Source: an uncultured Lachnospiraceae bacterium
GTDB taxonomy: Bacteria; Bacillota; Clostridia; Lachnospirales; Lachnospiraceae
DNA: 64,000 bases
Direction: 5' to 3'
Assembly: GCA_944377405.1 (NCBI GenBank)
Contig: CALWES010000004.1
Span: forward strand, 62,001 to 126,000
Shown one piece after another: positions 34,548-42,451 of this stretch. The translations under genes were made by a program, and so were the position numbers. The notes beneath the pieces were generated by a model, which saw nothing but the letters and a program-made list of their open reading frames with translations, searched no databases and had not been told where the DNA came from. Position 1 is the first letter of the stretch. Each line of letters begins with the position of its first letter.

Positions 34548-35887
34548 AAAAGCGTTTAGTAGCAGTAACTATGGCAGCAGCCATGTCAGCCGCTCTGCTT
34601 GCGGGATGTGGCAGCTCCGGGACCCAGACACAGGAAAACGGCGCAGCTGAAACCAGCGCCCAGGCTTCCGGAAATGGTGAGGAGGCAGCCGGCGAGACCG
34701 CTGCTTCAGGGGGAGAAAACATCGTCTGGGCAGGATGGTCAGGGGAAGAAGAAGCATCCAGGGACATCTTCCAGAGGATGATGCAGACCTACCGGGATGA
34801 GACCGGAAACGATGTGACCTGGGTAGGCTGGACCTGGGCCGATACGGCACAGCAGCTTCTGATCAGAAGCCAGGGAGGCGAGCAGCTGGATATCGCTCAG
34901 GTGGATATCGGTATCTTCAACACGGTTCAGCAGGCCGGTCTTCTGGCAGATCTGAACGAAGTCCTGGGAGAGGACTACATGAAGGAGACCTTCCAGCAGT
35001 CCACTCTGGACGTGGGAAATGTAGACGGTAAGCAGTACGGCTTCCCCTGGAGCATGGCTTCCATCTCCATGGTATACAATCCGGAGATCCTGGCCGAGGC
35101 AGGCTGGGAAGAGGTACCCACCACTCTGGAAGAATTCGAGCAGTGTCTTGCAGATATCAAGGCAATGGATCCGGAGATCATCCCCTATGCAGTATCCACC
35201 AAGGATGATACCTGTGCAGGTGACTTCATGCCCTGGCTCTGGACCTTCGGCGGTTCCCTTTACGGAGAGGACGGAAGCGTGACCGTTGACAGCCCTGAGG
35301 CAGTGGAGTGCGTAAAATGGTATCAGGACATGCTTGGCAAGGGCTACATCGCCATGGACGTAGGCAGAGGAGATGCCCGTCAGCTCTTTGCCCAGGGAAA
35401 GGTAGCCTTCTATGATGACGCTGTGCTTGCAAAGGGACAGGCAGTCAGCAACGGCGTTGCACCTGAGGACGTGGTAAATGTCTGCCAGGCTATGCTGAGA
35501 CCGGTGAAGAACGAGGGCGATACGCCTCAGTCCACCATGTGGGGCCACATGCTGGTGATCTTCAACAGCTCCGAGCACAAGGAAGCTGCAGCAGAGCTGG
35601 CAAAGACCCTGGTCAGCGACGACGTGGCACTTGAGTATTTTGAAGAGAACGGTATGCCGCCGGTAACGAATTCCGCAGCAGAGCTGGATGAGGTCAAGAA
35701 CGACCCCTATCTCAGCACCTTCAGCGCATCCACCGCAACTGCAAGACTGGAGGAAACTGCAAGAATGACCAATGCCAGCGAGATCAAATCCATTATTACG
35801 GAAGAACTGCAGTATGCCCTTCTGGGACAGAAGACAGCGGAAGAAGCTGTAGCTGAGATGGGCAGCAGAATGAACAGCGCACAGTAA
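34544..35887 (+). CDS. Sugar-type ABC transporter substrate-binding lipoprotein (family 1)
   Basis: A 447-residue binding protein. Signal peptide with lipobox LLAGC, cysteine 22, then a Ser/Gly/Glu linker. The mature part begins NIVWAGWSGEEEASRDIFQRM and has family-1 hallmarks: a KQYGFPWSMASISMVYNPE segment, FMPWLWTFGGSLYGEDG, and FAQGKVAFYDDA. AGGAGG precedes the ATG at 34544, which lies inside the stop of the oxidoreductase gene. Carbohydrates or polyols are typical ligands; the actual ligand is unknown. Confidence 0.93.
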   Translation: MKKRLVAVTMAAAMSAALLAGCGSSGTQTQENGAAETSAQASGNGEEAAGETAASGGENIVWAGWSGEEEASRDIFQRMMQTYRDETGNDVTWVGWTWADTAQQLLIRSQGGEQLDIAQVDIGIFNTVQQAGLLADLNEVLGEDYMKETFQQSTLDVGNVDGKQYGFPWSMASISMVYNPEILAEAGWEEVPTTLEEFEQCLADIKAMDPEIIPYAVSTKDDTCAGDFMPWLWTFGGSLYGEDGSVTVDSPEAVECVKWYQDMLGKGYIAMDVGRGDARQLFAQGKVAFYDDAVLAKGQAVSNGVAPEDVVNVCQAMLRPVKNEGDTPQSTMWGHMLVIFNSSEHKEAAAELAKTLVSDDVALEYFEENGMPPVTNSAAELDEVKNDPYLSTFSASTATARLEETARMTNASEIKSIITEELQYALLGQKTAEEAVAEMGSRMNSAQ

Positions 35888-35923
35888 GGCGTCTGTGCTG
35901 CAGGTTATGGAAAGGAAGGGGAA

Positions 35924-36814
35924 ATGAACAGTAACCTGAGAAAAAAAGGATTGACGGATGCACAGGTTGGCGTGCTTCTGATCTTACCGGGTCTGGCAGT
36001 TTTCTGTGCGATCATTCTGTATCCCTTCGTGAATGCCATCCTGATGTCATTTACGGACAGATCCCTGCTGATGCCGAACTATAAGGTAGTAGGGCTGGAA
36101 AATTACATAAAGGTTTTTTCGGATCCCTATTTTGGAAAGACCCTCATCACCACGATCCTCTTTGTGATCGGATCCACGCTGCTGCCCTTTACCCTTGGCT
36201 TCATCTGGGCCATCATACTGAACCAGGGCTTCAAGGGTTCGGAGCTTCTGCGGGGGATCACTCTGGTGAACTGGATCATCCCCGGAACGGCCATCGGCTT
36301 TCTGTGGAGCTGGATCTTTAACGGTCAGTACGGCATCCTGAACGCCATCCTTACAAGGACCGGACTCCTGGAGACGGGGGTCGCCTGGCTGGGACAGACC
36401 AACACGGCCCTGATCTGTGTGATCATCGCCCGCAGCTGGCAGATGCTGCCCTGGTACATGGCATTTCTTTTAGGCGGTCTTGGAGGCGTTCCGCTGGATC
36501 AGGTGGAGGCAGCCCGGGTGGACGGTGCCAACAACCTGCAGGTATTCCGTTACGTGGTACTGCCCTCCATGAAGACCATCATCCTTCTGATCCTGGTGCT
36601 GGGAACCATCGGCAATCTGCAGCATTTCGATCTTCCCTGGACCATGACCCAGGGCGGACCGGCGAGAGCCACCACCACCCTTTCCATCGATGTGTATACC
36701 ACTGCCTTTGACAACTGGAACATCGGAAAGGCAGCCACCATCGGAACGATCTGGGCAGTGCTTCTGGGGCTCTTCAGCTTCGTATACCTGAAACAGGTGA
36801 AGGATTCGGATTAA
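35924..36814 (+). CDS. Sugar-type ABC transporter permease (MalF/UgpA type)
   Basis: A 296-residue membrane protein with six predicted helices, the first at about residues 17-40. The EAA loop that contacts the ATPase is LDQVEAARVDGANNLQVFRYVVLPSMKT near residue 190. The ATG follows AAGGAAGGGG. It pairs with the next permease to form the channel. Confidence 0.94.
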   Translation: MNSNLRKKGLTDAQVGVLLILPGLAVFCAIILYPFVNAILMSFTDRSLLMPNYKVVGLENYIKVFSDPYFGKTLITTILFVIGSTLLPFTLGFIWAIILNQGFKGSELLRGITLVNWIIPGTAIGFLWSWIFNGQYGILNAILTRTGLLETGVAWLGQTNTALICVIIARSWQMLPWYMAFLLGGLGGVPLDQVEAARVDGANNLQVFRYVVLPSMKTIILLILVLGTIGNLQHFDLPWTMTQGGPARATTTLSIDVYTTAFDNWNIGKAATIGTIWAVLLGLFSFVYLKQVKDSD

Positions 36815-36832
36815 GGAAGGAGGAAACGGATC

Positions 36833-37663
36833 ATGTTCAGAAAAACAGCAGGCTTTCGGGTCTTCTTCTGGGTATCCCTGGTGCTCATCGGCGCCTTCGT
36901 GTTCCTGCCCCTTTTGTGGATGATCAACACGGCTCTGAAGCCCACCACGGAAACCTTCAGCCTGAGCTTCTTTACGGGGCCCAAGACCCTGGACAATATC
37001 ATCGGGATCATTACGAATCCCAAGATCATGACGTATCTGAAAAACAGTCTGATCGTATCCTTTGCCAGCTCGGCCATGGCTACCCTGGTCAGTGCCTTTG
37101 CGGGCTACAGCTTTTCCAAGTTCCGCTACCGGGGCAGGAAATTCGTTATGGGACTCTTTATGATGAGCCAGGCCTTCCCCCAGGCCATCCTGCTTCTTGC
37201 CATCTATGTGCTGATGCAGAAGCTGGGGCTTCTGGGAAGCTACTGGGCGCTGGTGATCTCCTACGTGGTGTTCACCCTTCCGGTGGGGACCTGGACCCTG
37301 AAGTCCTACTTCGACCAGCTGCCGGATTCCCTCATTGAAAGTGCGAAGATCGACGGAGCCGGCCACATGAAGATCCTGTGGCGGATCGTATTTCCGGTGA
37401 CGATCCCGGGAATGATCTCCATTGCCATCTACGGATTTGTATGGAGCTGGAACGATCTTCTGTACTCCATGACCCTGGTGACGGACAGCGCCAGAAAGAC
37501 GCTGGCACCCGGCCTGGTGATGACCTTCCTGGGAGAAGGCTCCACCAACTGGGGCATGATGATGGCAGCCAGCATCGTGGCGGCGATCCCCGTAACGATC
37601 ATCTTTGTATTCCTGCAGAGATATTTCATTCAGGGACTGACTGCCGGAGCCGTAAAGGGTTAA
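36833..37663 (+). CDS. Sugar-type ABC transporter permease (MalG/UgpE type)
   Basis: A 276-residue membrane protein, second half of the channel. EAA loop at DSLIESAKIDGAGHMKILWR; FVFLPLLWMINTALKP near the N-terminus is typical of the family. The ATG at 36833 follows GGAAGGAGG. No ATPase gene follows: a terminator comes 21 bases after the stop. The importer must borrow a multitask ATPase of the MsmX kind from elsewhere, as many Firmicutes sugar importers do. Confidence 0.94.
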   Translation: MFRKTAGFRVFFWVSLVLIGAFVFLPLLWMINTALKPTTETFSLSFFTGPKTLDNIIGIITNPKIMTYLKNSLIVSFASSAMATLVSAFAGYSFSKFRYRGRKFVMGLFMMSQAFPQAILLLAIYVLMQKLGLLGSYWALVISYVVFTLPVGTWTLKSYFDQLPDSLIESAKIDGAGHMKILWRIVFPVTIPGMISIAIYGFVWSWNDLLYSMTLVTDSARKTLAPGLVMTFLGEGSTNWGMMMAASIVAAIPVTIIFVFLQRYFIQGLTAGAVKG

Positions 37664-37683
37664 AAACGAACAGCAATCAAAAA

Positions 37684-37726
37684 ACGGAAGGATCCATCGA
37701 AGAGATGGAAGACCTTCCGTTTTTTT
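37684..37726 (+). terminator. Terminator of the oxidoreductase-importer operon
   Basis: ACGGAAGG (37684-37691) pairs with CCTTCCGT (37713-37720), with an inner TCCATC/GATGGA stem, followed by a run of seven T. Confidence 0.9.
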
Positions 37727-37732
37727 GAATCG

Positions 37733-37820
37733 CGGAAACGGTGGGATTCGAACCCACGTGCCGGTTGCCCGACAACTCGATTTCGAGTCGAGCTCGTTAT
37801 GACCACTTCGATACGTTTCC
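37733..37820 (-). tRNA. tRNA-Ser (anticodon CGA)
   Basis: 88 bases on the minus strand. The acceptor stem GGAAACG pairs with CGTTTCC, with discriminator G. The anticodon arm is CTCGA, loop CTCGAAA, TCGAG, giving anticodon CGA (codon UCG). A long variable arm (class II) and the T arm with GGTTCGAATCC are present. CCA is not encoded. It reads toward the sugar importer and away from the bile salt hydrolase gene. Confidence 0.95.
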
Positions 37821-37837
37821 GAATCATAAACGATATT

Positions 37838-37866
37838 ATTTTATGTGAAATCCGGGAGAAAATCAA
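37838..37866 (-). promoter_or_regulatory. Promoter of tRNA-Ser
   Basis: Minus strand TTGATT (37866-37861), 17 bases, TAAAAT (37843-37838), about 17 bases upstream of the mature tRNA end. Confidence 0.65.
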
Positions 37867-37925
37867 GTCCCAATCCGGCTGTCCGGGAAAAGGTTGCAAA
37901 AAGAACGGAAAAGCCCGGGGGAAGG

Positions 37926-37934
37926 TGCTATACT
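37926..37934 (+). promoter_or_regulatory. Extended -10 promoter of the bile salt hydrolase gene
   Basis: TGCTATACT with a poor -35. Leader about 33 bases, containing AGGAGG. Confidence 0.5.
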
Positions 37935-37973
37935 GTAAAAAATACCCTAAAGAAGCAAACAGGAGGAAAAGAT

Positions 37974-38951
37974 ATGTGTACAAGCATCGCTTATGCGACA
38001 AAGCATTTTTATTTTGGAAGGAACCTGGATCTGGAATATTCCTTTGGGGAGGAAGTGGTGATCACCCCAAGGAACTACAGATTCACCTATAAAAAACAGG
38101 AGGCGGCCCCTGCAGGCTATGCCATGGTGGGCATGGCCAATGTGGTGGAGGAATACCCCCTTTATGCCGAAGCCGTGAATGAAAAGGGACTGGGGATCGC
38201 AGGGCTTAATTTTCCCGGGAACGCCTTCTATGATCCGGAGGAGTCGAAGGAGCAGACAGACATCACTCCCTATGAGCTGATCCCCTGGGTGCTCAGCCGC
38301 TGCGCCACCGTGGAGGAGGCAGAGGCCCTCTTAAGGAAGACCCATCTTGTGGCCATCCCCTTTAACGGACAGCTGCCCCTGGCACCCCTTCACTGGCACA
38401 TTGCGGACCGCAGGCGCTCCATCGTGGCGGAGCCCATGCGGGAGGGGCTCCGGATCCACGAGGACCCGGTGAACGTGCTGACCAATAACCCCACCTTTGA
38501 CTTTCAGCTCATGAACCTGAACCAGTATATGGGCCTTTCAGCGGCAAATCCGGAGAACCGCTTTGGAGAGGAACTGCCCCTTCAGACCTTCGGACAGGGA
38601 ATGGGCGGGATCGGCCTTCCCGGGGACTTTTCCCCCGCTTCCCGTTTCGTAAAGGCGGCCTTCCTGCTGGCCAATTCCAGAAGGGACCTTCCGGAGCAGG
38701 AAAGCGTCACCCAGTTTTTCCATATCCTGGAGGGAGTTGCCATGGTGGAGGGAAGCGTCCTGACACCGGAGGGCCGCTTCGATAAGACCACCTACTCCTG
38801 CTGCGTGGACGGAGACAGGGGAATCTATTATTACAAGACCTACGGAAACAGCCGGATCACCGCCGTGGATATGGGACGGGAGGATCTTACGGGGGAGAAG
38901 CTGCTTCGTTATCCCCTGGAGGAAAAACAGCAGATCGCCTACGCGAATTAA
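37974..38951 (+). CDS. bsh: Choloylglycine hydrolase family protein (bile salt hydrolase)
   Basis: An Ntn-hydrolase that removes glycine or taurine from conjugated bile acids. 325 residues. The mature nucleophile is Cys2 (MCTSIAYATK); the catalytic Arg16 and Asp19 are in FGRNLDLEYSF, two residues earlier than in the C. perfringens enzyme because of a shorter first hairpin. An asparagine for the oxyanion site is in VLTNNPTFDF, and an arginine of the active site is likely in FSPASRFVKA. The ATG at 37974 follows AGGAGG; a longer open frame would bury Cys2. There is no signal peptide. Penicillin V acylase activity cannot be excluded, but the tyrosine- and phenylalanine-rich pocket segments fit bile salt hydrolase. 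Confidence 0.9.
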   Translation: MCTSIAYATKHFYFGRNLDLEYSFGEEVVITPRNYRFTYKKQEAAPAGYAMVGMANVVEEYPLYAEAVNEKGLGIAGLNFPGNAFYDPEESKEQTDITPYELIPWVLSRCATVEEAEALLRKTHLVAIPFNGQLPLAPLHWHIADRRRSIVAEPMREGLRIHEDPVNVLTNNPTFDFQLMNLNQYMGLSAANPENRFGEELPLQTFGQGMGGIGLPGDFSPASRFVKAAFLLANSRRDLPEQESVTQFFHILEGVAMVEGSVLTPEGRFDKTTYSCCVDGDRGIYYYKTYGNSRITAVDMGREDLTGEKLLRYPLEEKQQIAYAN

Positions 38952-38978
38952 AAGGGGACCGGGACCTGACCAAACCAC

Positions 38979-39007
38979 TTGACAGATACCCCATATGGGT
39001 ATACAAT
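38979..39007 (+). promoter_or_regulatory. Promoter of the copper operon
   Basis: Consensus TTGACA (38979-38984), 17 bases, TACAAT (39002-39007). The first CsoR box fills the spacer. Confidence 0.8.
38986..39002 (+). promoter_or_regulatory. CsoR operator 1, inside the promoter spacer
   Basis: ATACCCCATATGGGTAT, a 17-base inverted repeat of the TACCC/GGGTA type bound by CsoR, located exactly between -35 and -10, so bound repressor blocks polymerase. Confidence 0.75.
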
Positions 39008-39022
39008 GACTCCTGTAGACAG

Positions 39023-39039
39023 ATACCCCCAAGGGGTAT
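39023..39039 (+). promoter_or_regulatory. CsoR operator 2, downstream of the start of transcription
   Basis: ATACCCCCAAGGGGTAT, the same inverted repeat, 37 bases (centre to centre) after the first and 48 bases before the csoR start codon. Confidence 0.75.
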
Positions 39040-39086
39040 ACAACAAGAGCTTTCAGATCAGAAGCTGTACCGACAGGAGGATGGAT

Positions 39087-39404
39087 ATGTCAAAGGAAAA
39101 AGAAGAATGCAGAGAGAACTGCTGCCATCATAAAATGACTCCCAGGAGCCAGGAGGAGCTGAAGCAGCTGAAGCACCGGCTGAACCGTATGAACGGCCAG
39201 CTGAACGGAATCGCAAAGATGCTGGATGAGAACCGCTACTGCGGAGACATCCTGATCCAGGTGGCAGCCGTGGAACGGGCCCTCCAGTCCTTTGGCTACA
39301 TGATCCTGAAGGACCACATGGAGACCTGTGTGGTGGAGGAGATCCGGAAGGGGAACCTTTCCGTGGTGGAGGAAGCAGTGGAACTGATCAAAAAGCTGAA
39401 ATAA
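39087..39404 (+). CDS. csoR: Copper-sensing transcriptional repressor CsoR
   Basis: A 105-residue all-helical repressor that leaves DNA when Cu(I) binds. The Cu(I) ligands of the family are all present: cysteine in RYCGDIL, and His and Cys in LKDHMETCV. The N-terminus carries an additional Cys/His-rich stretch (ECRENCCHHK). The ATG at 39087 lies six bases after AGGAGG; the ATG at 39081 touches it and is less likely. It regulates itself and copA, which follows 14 bases later, through the two operators upstream. Confidence 0.93.
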   Translation: MSKEKEECRENCCHHKMTPRSQEELKQLKHRLNRMNGQLNGIAKMLDENRYCGDILIQVAAVERALQSFGYMILKDHMETCVVEEIRKGNLSVVEEAVELIKKLK

Positions 39405-39418
39405 GGGAAGGACCGGAT

Positions 39419-42058
39419 ATGAAGACAGAAAAGTTCAACATTACGGGAATGACCTGTGCCGCCTGCCAGGCAGCCATTACCCGGAACGTGTCAAAGCTTC
39501 CCGGCGTGGAGAAGGTGGAGGTAAGCCTTCTTTCCAATCAGATGCAGGTAAGCTTTGATGAAAAGACGACGGACGCCGGACAGATCATCCGGACGGTGGA
39601 GGGCATCGGATACGGAGCCTCTCTTCCGGGAGAAGCGGCCTCCGGCGGACAGAATGATTTTCGGAGCGAGTGGAAGGATCGGAGAAAAAGAGAAGAGGAT
39701 GAGCAGAAGTCCATGAAGCGGCGGCTGTTTTCCTCCATTGCCATCCTGATCCCTCTTATGTACATTGCCATGGGAGCCATGATGGGACTTCCGGTGCCGG
39801 GGATCCTTACGGGGATGGAAAACTCCCTGATCTCGGCCCTGACCCAGCTGCTCCTTACCATCCCGGTGCTGGTGCTGAACCGGAAATTCTTTACCACGGG
39901 CCTTAAGGCCCTCTGGAAGCGCTCCCCCAATATGGATTCCCTGGTGGCCATCGGTTCAGGAGCCTCCTTCCTCTACGGCCTCTTTTCCATTTACCGTATG
40001 GCCTACGGCTTCGGACACGGGGATATGGAGCTGGTACATCAGTATGCCCATGAGCTGTACTTTGAGTCCTCAGCCATGATCCTGACCCTCGTTACCGTGG
40101 GCAAATATCTGGAGGCCCGTTCCAAGGCCAGGACCTCCGATGCCCTTGGAAAGCTGGTGGAGCTGGCGCCCAAGACGGCGGTGGTCCTTCGGGGCGGCAT
40201 GGAGCAGACGATCCCGGCGGAGCAGGTCATTGCAGGGGATATCCTGGTGATCAGGCCCGGAGAGAGCATCCCCGTGGACGGGGTGGTGACGGAGGGCAGC
40301 GGCTATGTGGACCAGTCCGCCATCACCGGAGAGAGCATCCCCGTGGAGAAGGGACCCGGAGATACGGTCATCTCTGCCAGCATCAATCAGAACGGCACCT
40401 TCCGCTTCCGGGCATCGAAGGTGGGAGGAGATACGACCCTGGCCCAGATCATCCGCCTGGTGGACGAGGCGGGCAATTCCAAGGCACCCATTGCAAGACT
40501 TGCGGACCGGGTCAGCGGGATCTTCGTGCCCACTGTGATCGCCATTGCGGTGATCACGGGAATCGCCTGGATCCTCCTGGGAAAGGACTTCGAGTTTGCC
40601 CTTTCCTCCGCCATCTCCGTACTGGTGATCTCCTGTCCCTGCGCCTTGGGACTGGCAACACCGGTGGCTATCATGGTGGGGACCGGCAAGGCTGCGGAAT
40701 ACGGCATCCTGATCAAGTCCGCAGAGAGCCTGGAGAACCTTCATTCCATCGATACCCTTGTGCTGGATAAGACCGGAACCATCACCTCCGGGCACCCGGA
40801 GGTAACGGATATCCGGGTATTCGACAGGGAACTCTCCGAAGGGGACTTCCTGAGGCTTGCGGCCTCTCTGGAGTCCGGCAGTGAGCATCCCCTGGCAGAG
40901 GCCGTGGTGGAACGGGCAAAGGAAAGGGGGATTTCACTCCTTCCGGCAGAGGATTTCCAGTCGGTTTCCGGACGGGGCGTAAAGGCCACCCTGGGCGGAA
41001 GGCATTTCCTGGCGGGCAATGCAGCCTTCATGAAGGAAAACGGCCTTCTTGGAGAGGCTTCCATAGGGGAAACTTCTATAGGGGAAGCTATGAAAGCTTT
41101 TGCGGCAGAAGGCAAGACCCCCCTGCTCTTTGCCAGGGAGGACAGCATCATAGGTGTGATCGCTGTGGCGGATACAGTAAAGGAAAGCAGCCGCAGAGCC
41201 ATAGAGGCCTTCCGGGAAATGGGCCTCTCCGTGATCATGCTGACGGGAGACAACCGTATCACCGCCGAGGCGATCCGCAGGGAGCTGGGACTGCAGGAGG
41301 CCATCTCCGATGTGCTGCCTACGGAAAAGGAAGCCCATATCAGGGCGCTGCAGCAGCAGGGCCATAAGGTGGCCATGGTGGGAGACGGCATCAACGATGC
41401 CCCGGCCCTTACCCGGGCGGATATCGGCATTGCCATCGGCGCCGGAACGGATGTGGCCATTGAGTCCGCAGATGTGGTGCTGATGAAGGATTCTCTCCAG
41501 GACGTGGTGACCGCCATCGAGCTCAGCAGGGCGGTGGTGCGGAATATCCACATGAACCTCTTCTGGGCCTTCTTCTATAACATCCTGGGGATCCCGGTGG
41601 CGGCGGGAGTCCTTTATCCCCTCTTTGGCATCCGCTTAAGCCCCATGATCGGTTCGGCGGCCATGAGCATGAGCTCTGTCTGCGTGGTAACGAATGCCCT
41701 GAGGCTGCGGTTCTTTAAGCCAAAGGAAACCTCCTCCCAGCAGGAAAGCCGGCAGGAGACGGAAGGAACGGAGAGCACGGACAGAATGTCAGACCCTGCA
41801 CAAAAGCAGGAGAAAAAGGAAGATAAAGAAGGAGAAGCAAAAATGAAAAAGATCATGAAGGTAAACGGTATGATGTGTCCCCATTGTCAGGCCCATGTGA
41901 CCAAGGCCCTGGCGGATATCCCAGGGGTTGCCTCCGTGGAGGTGAGCCTGGAGAATAAGGAAGCTGTTATGGAGCTTTCGGGGGATGTTCCGGATGAGAC
42001 CCTTATGGCGGCGGTAAAGGAAGCGGGCTATGAGCCCCTTGGAGTAGAGCGGGGATAA
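39419..42058 (+). CDS. copA: Copper-translocating P-type ATPase CopA with fused C-terminal CopZ-like domain
   Basis: Exports Cu(I) from the cytoplasm. 879 residues. N-terminal heavy-metal-associated domain with C13-C16 (GMTCAACQ), actuator TGES in SAITGESIPV, membrane metal site C406-P-C408, phosphorylation motif DKTGT at 450, SEHPLAEA, and GDGINDAP. After the last helices, a charged Gln/Glu/Lys linker (about 765-808) leads to a second heavy-metal-associated domain (M809 onward, C820-P-H-C823). This C-terminal position is unusual, since extra domains are normally at the N-terminus. The linker ends with a ribosome binding site and ATG for the nested copZ frame. Confidence 0.95.
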   Translation: MKTEKFNITGMTCAACQAAITRNVSKLPGVEKVEVSLLSNQMQVSFDEKTTDAGQIIRTVEGIGYGASLPGEAASGGQNDFRSEWKDRRKREEDEQKSMKRRLFSSIAILIPLMYIAMGAMMGLPVPGILTGMENSLISALTQLLLTIPVLVLNRKFFTTGLKALWKRSPNMDSLVAIGSGASFLYGLFSIYRMAYGFGHGDMELVHQYAHELYFESSAMILTLVTVGKYLEARSKARTSDALGKLVELAPKTAVVLRGGMEQTIPAEQVIAGDILVIRPGESIPVDGVVTEGSGYVDQSAITGESIPVEKGPGDTVISASINQNGTFRFRASKVGGDTTLAQIIRLVDEAGNSKAPIARLADRVSGIFVPTVIAIAVITGIAWILLGKDFEFALSSAISVLVISCPCALGLATPVAIMVGTGKAAEYGILIKSAESLENLHSIDTLVLDKTGTITSGHPEVTDIRVFDRELSEGDFLRLAASLESGSEHPLAEAVVERAKERGISLLPAEDFQSVSGRGVKATLGGRHFLAGNAAFMKENGLLGEASIGETSIGEAMKAFAAEGKTPLLFAREDSIIGVIAVADTVKESSRRAIEAFREMGLSVIMLTGDNRITAEAIRRELGLQEAISDVLPTEKEAHIRALQQQGHKVAMVGDGINDAPALTRADIGIAIGAGTDVAIESADVVLMKDSLQDVVTAIELSRAVVRNIHMNLFWAFFYNILGIPVAAGVLYPLFGIRLSPMIGSAAMSMSSVCVVTNALRLRFFKPKETSSQQESRQETEGTESTDRMSDPAQKQEKKEDKEGEAKMKKIMKVNGMMCPHCQAHVTKALADIPGVASVEVSLENKEAVMELSGDVPDETLMAAVKEAGYEPLGVERG
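41843..42058 (+). CDS. Nested in-frame copZ-like copper chaperone start within copA
   Basis: In frame with copA, the ATG at codon 809 is preceded by AAGAAGGAG at a seven-base spacer and would yield a free 71-residue protein (MKKIMKVNGMMCPHCQ...). This is the normal length and composition of the CopZ copper chaperone, with metal-binding CPHC. The start MKKIMKVNGM looks like a native N-terminus. Two products are possible: full CopA with the tethered domain, and free chaperone. Internal initiation is inferred from the ribosome binding site only. Confidence 0.5.
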   Translation: MKKIMKVNGMMCPHCQAHVTKALADIPGVASVEVSLENKEAVMELSGDVPDETLMAAVKEAGYEPLGVERG

Positions 42059-42079
42059 GCTCCAGACCAAAAACATCAA

Positions 42080-42137
42080 AAAGCACGGTATATAAAGGTT
42101 TTTGAAAAATTCGCCTTTTAAAACCGTGCTTTTTTTA
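42080..42137 (+). terminator. Bidirectional terminator between copA and tRNA-Gly
   Basis: AAGCACGGT (42081-42089) pairs with ACCGTGCTT (42123-42131) around an AT-rich loop, with seven T after it on the plus strand and TTTTTG on the minus strand, so it can also end the tRNA transcript. Confidence 0.75.
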
Positions 42138-42140
42138 TGC

Positions 42141-42211
42141 AGCAGATAACGGGAGTCGAACCCGCCTCTCCAGCTTGGGAAGCTAGCGTGTTACCGATGC
42201 ACCATATCTGC
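42141..42211 (-). tRNA. tRNA-Gly (anticodon CCC)
   Basis: 71 bases on the minus strand. The acceptor GCAGATA pairs with TATCTGC, with discriminator U. The anticodon arm CTAGC, loop TTCCCAA, GCTGG gives anticodon CCC (codon GGG). The T arm is CGGG TTCGACT CCCG. CCA is not encoded. Confidence 0.95.
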
Positions 42212-42228
42212 ATAGCTATATGTGCATA

Positions 42229-42256
42229 AGTTTACCACGTTTTCGGAAAAAATCAA
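42229..42256 (-). promoter_or_regulatory. Promoter of tRNA-Gly
   Basis: Minus strand TTGATT (42256-42251), 16 bases, TAAACT (42234-42229), about 17 bases upstream of the tRNA. The -35 is the same as for tRNA-Ser. Confidence 0.6.
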
Positions 42257-42345
42257 GGGGAAACCGTCACCCGGGGAGTGCCTTTGGGGATATTCCACAG
42301 AAGCGCTCCACTGCCTTAAATCGCCTTAAATATGTCCCGCCTGTC

Positions 42346-42374
42346 TTGTATTCCCCCACGGGCAAACGTAAGAT
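42346..42374 (+). promoter_or_regulatory. Possible promoter of the efflux operon
   Basis: TTGTAT (42346-42351), 17 bases, TAAGAT (42369-42374). The match is moderate; nothing else was seen in the 240 bases between tRNA-Gly and the adaptor gene. Confidence 0.35.
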
Positions 42375-42451
42375 AATGAACAGAAAAGAAAGATTTGTCG
42401 GGAAGTCCGGCGGACACAGAATATCAGAACAGGAAAGAACAGGATACGGTT

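Noticed and set aside
42241..42451. Additional gene or RNA between tRNA-Gly and the efflux adaptor
   Set aside because: No frame with a start site and no clear RNA structure; only a moderate promoter was seen.
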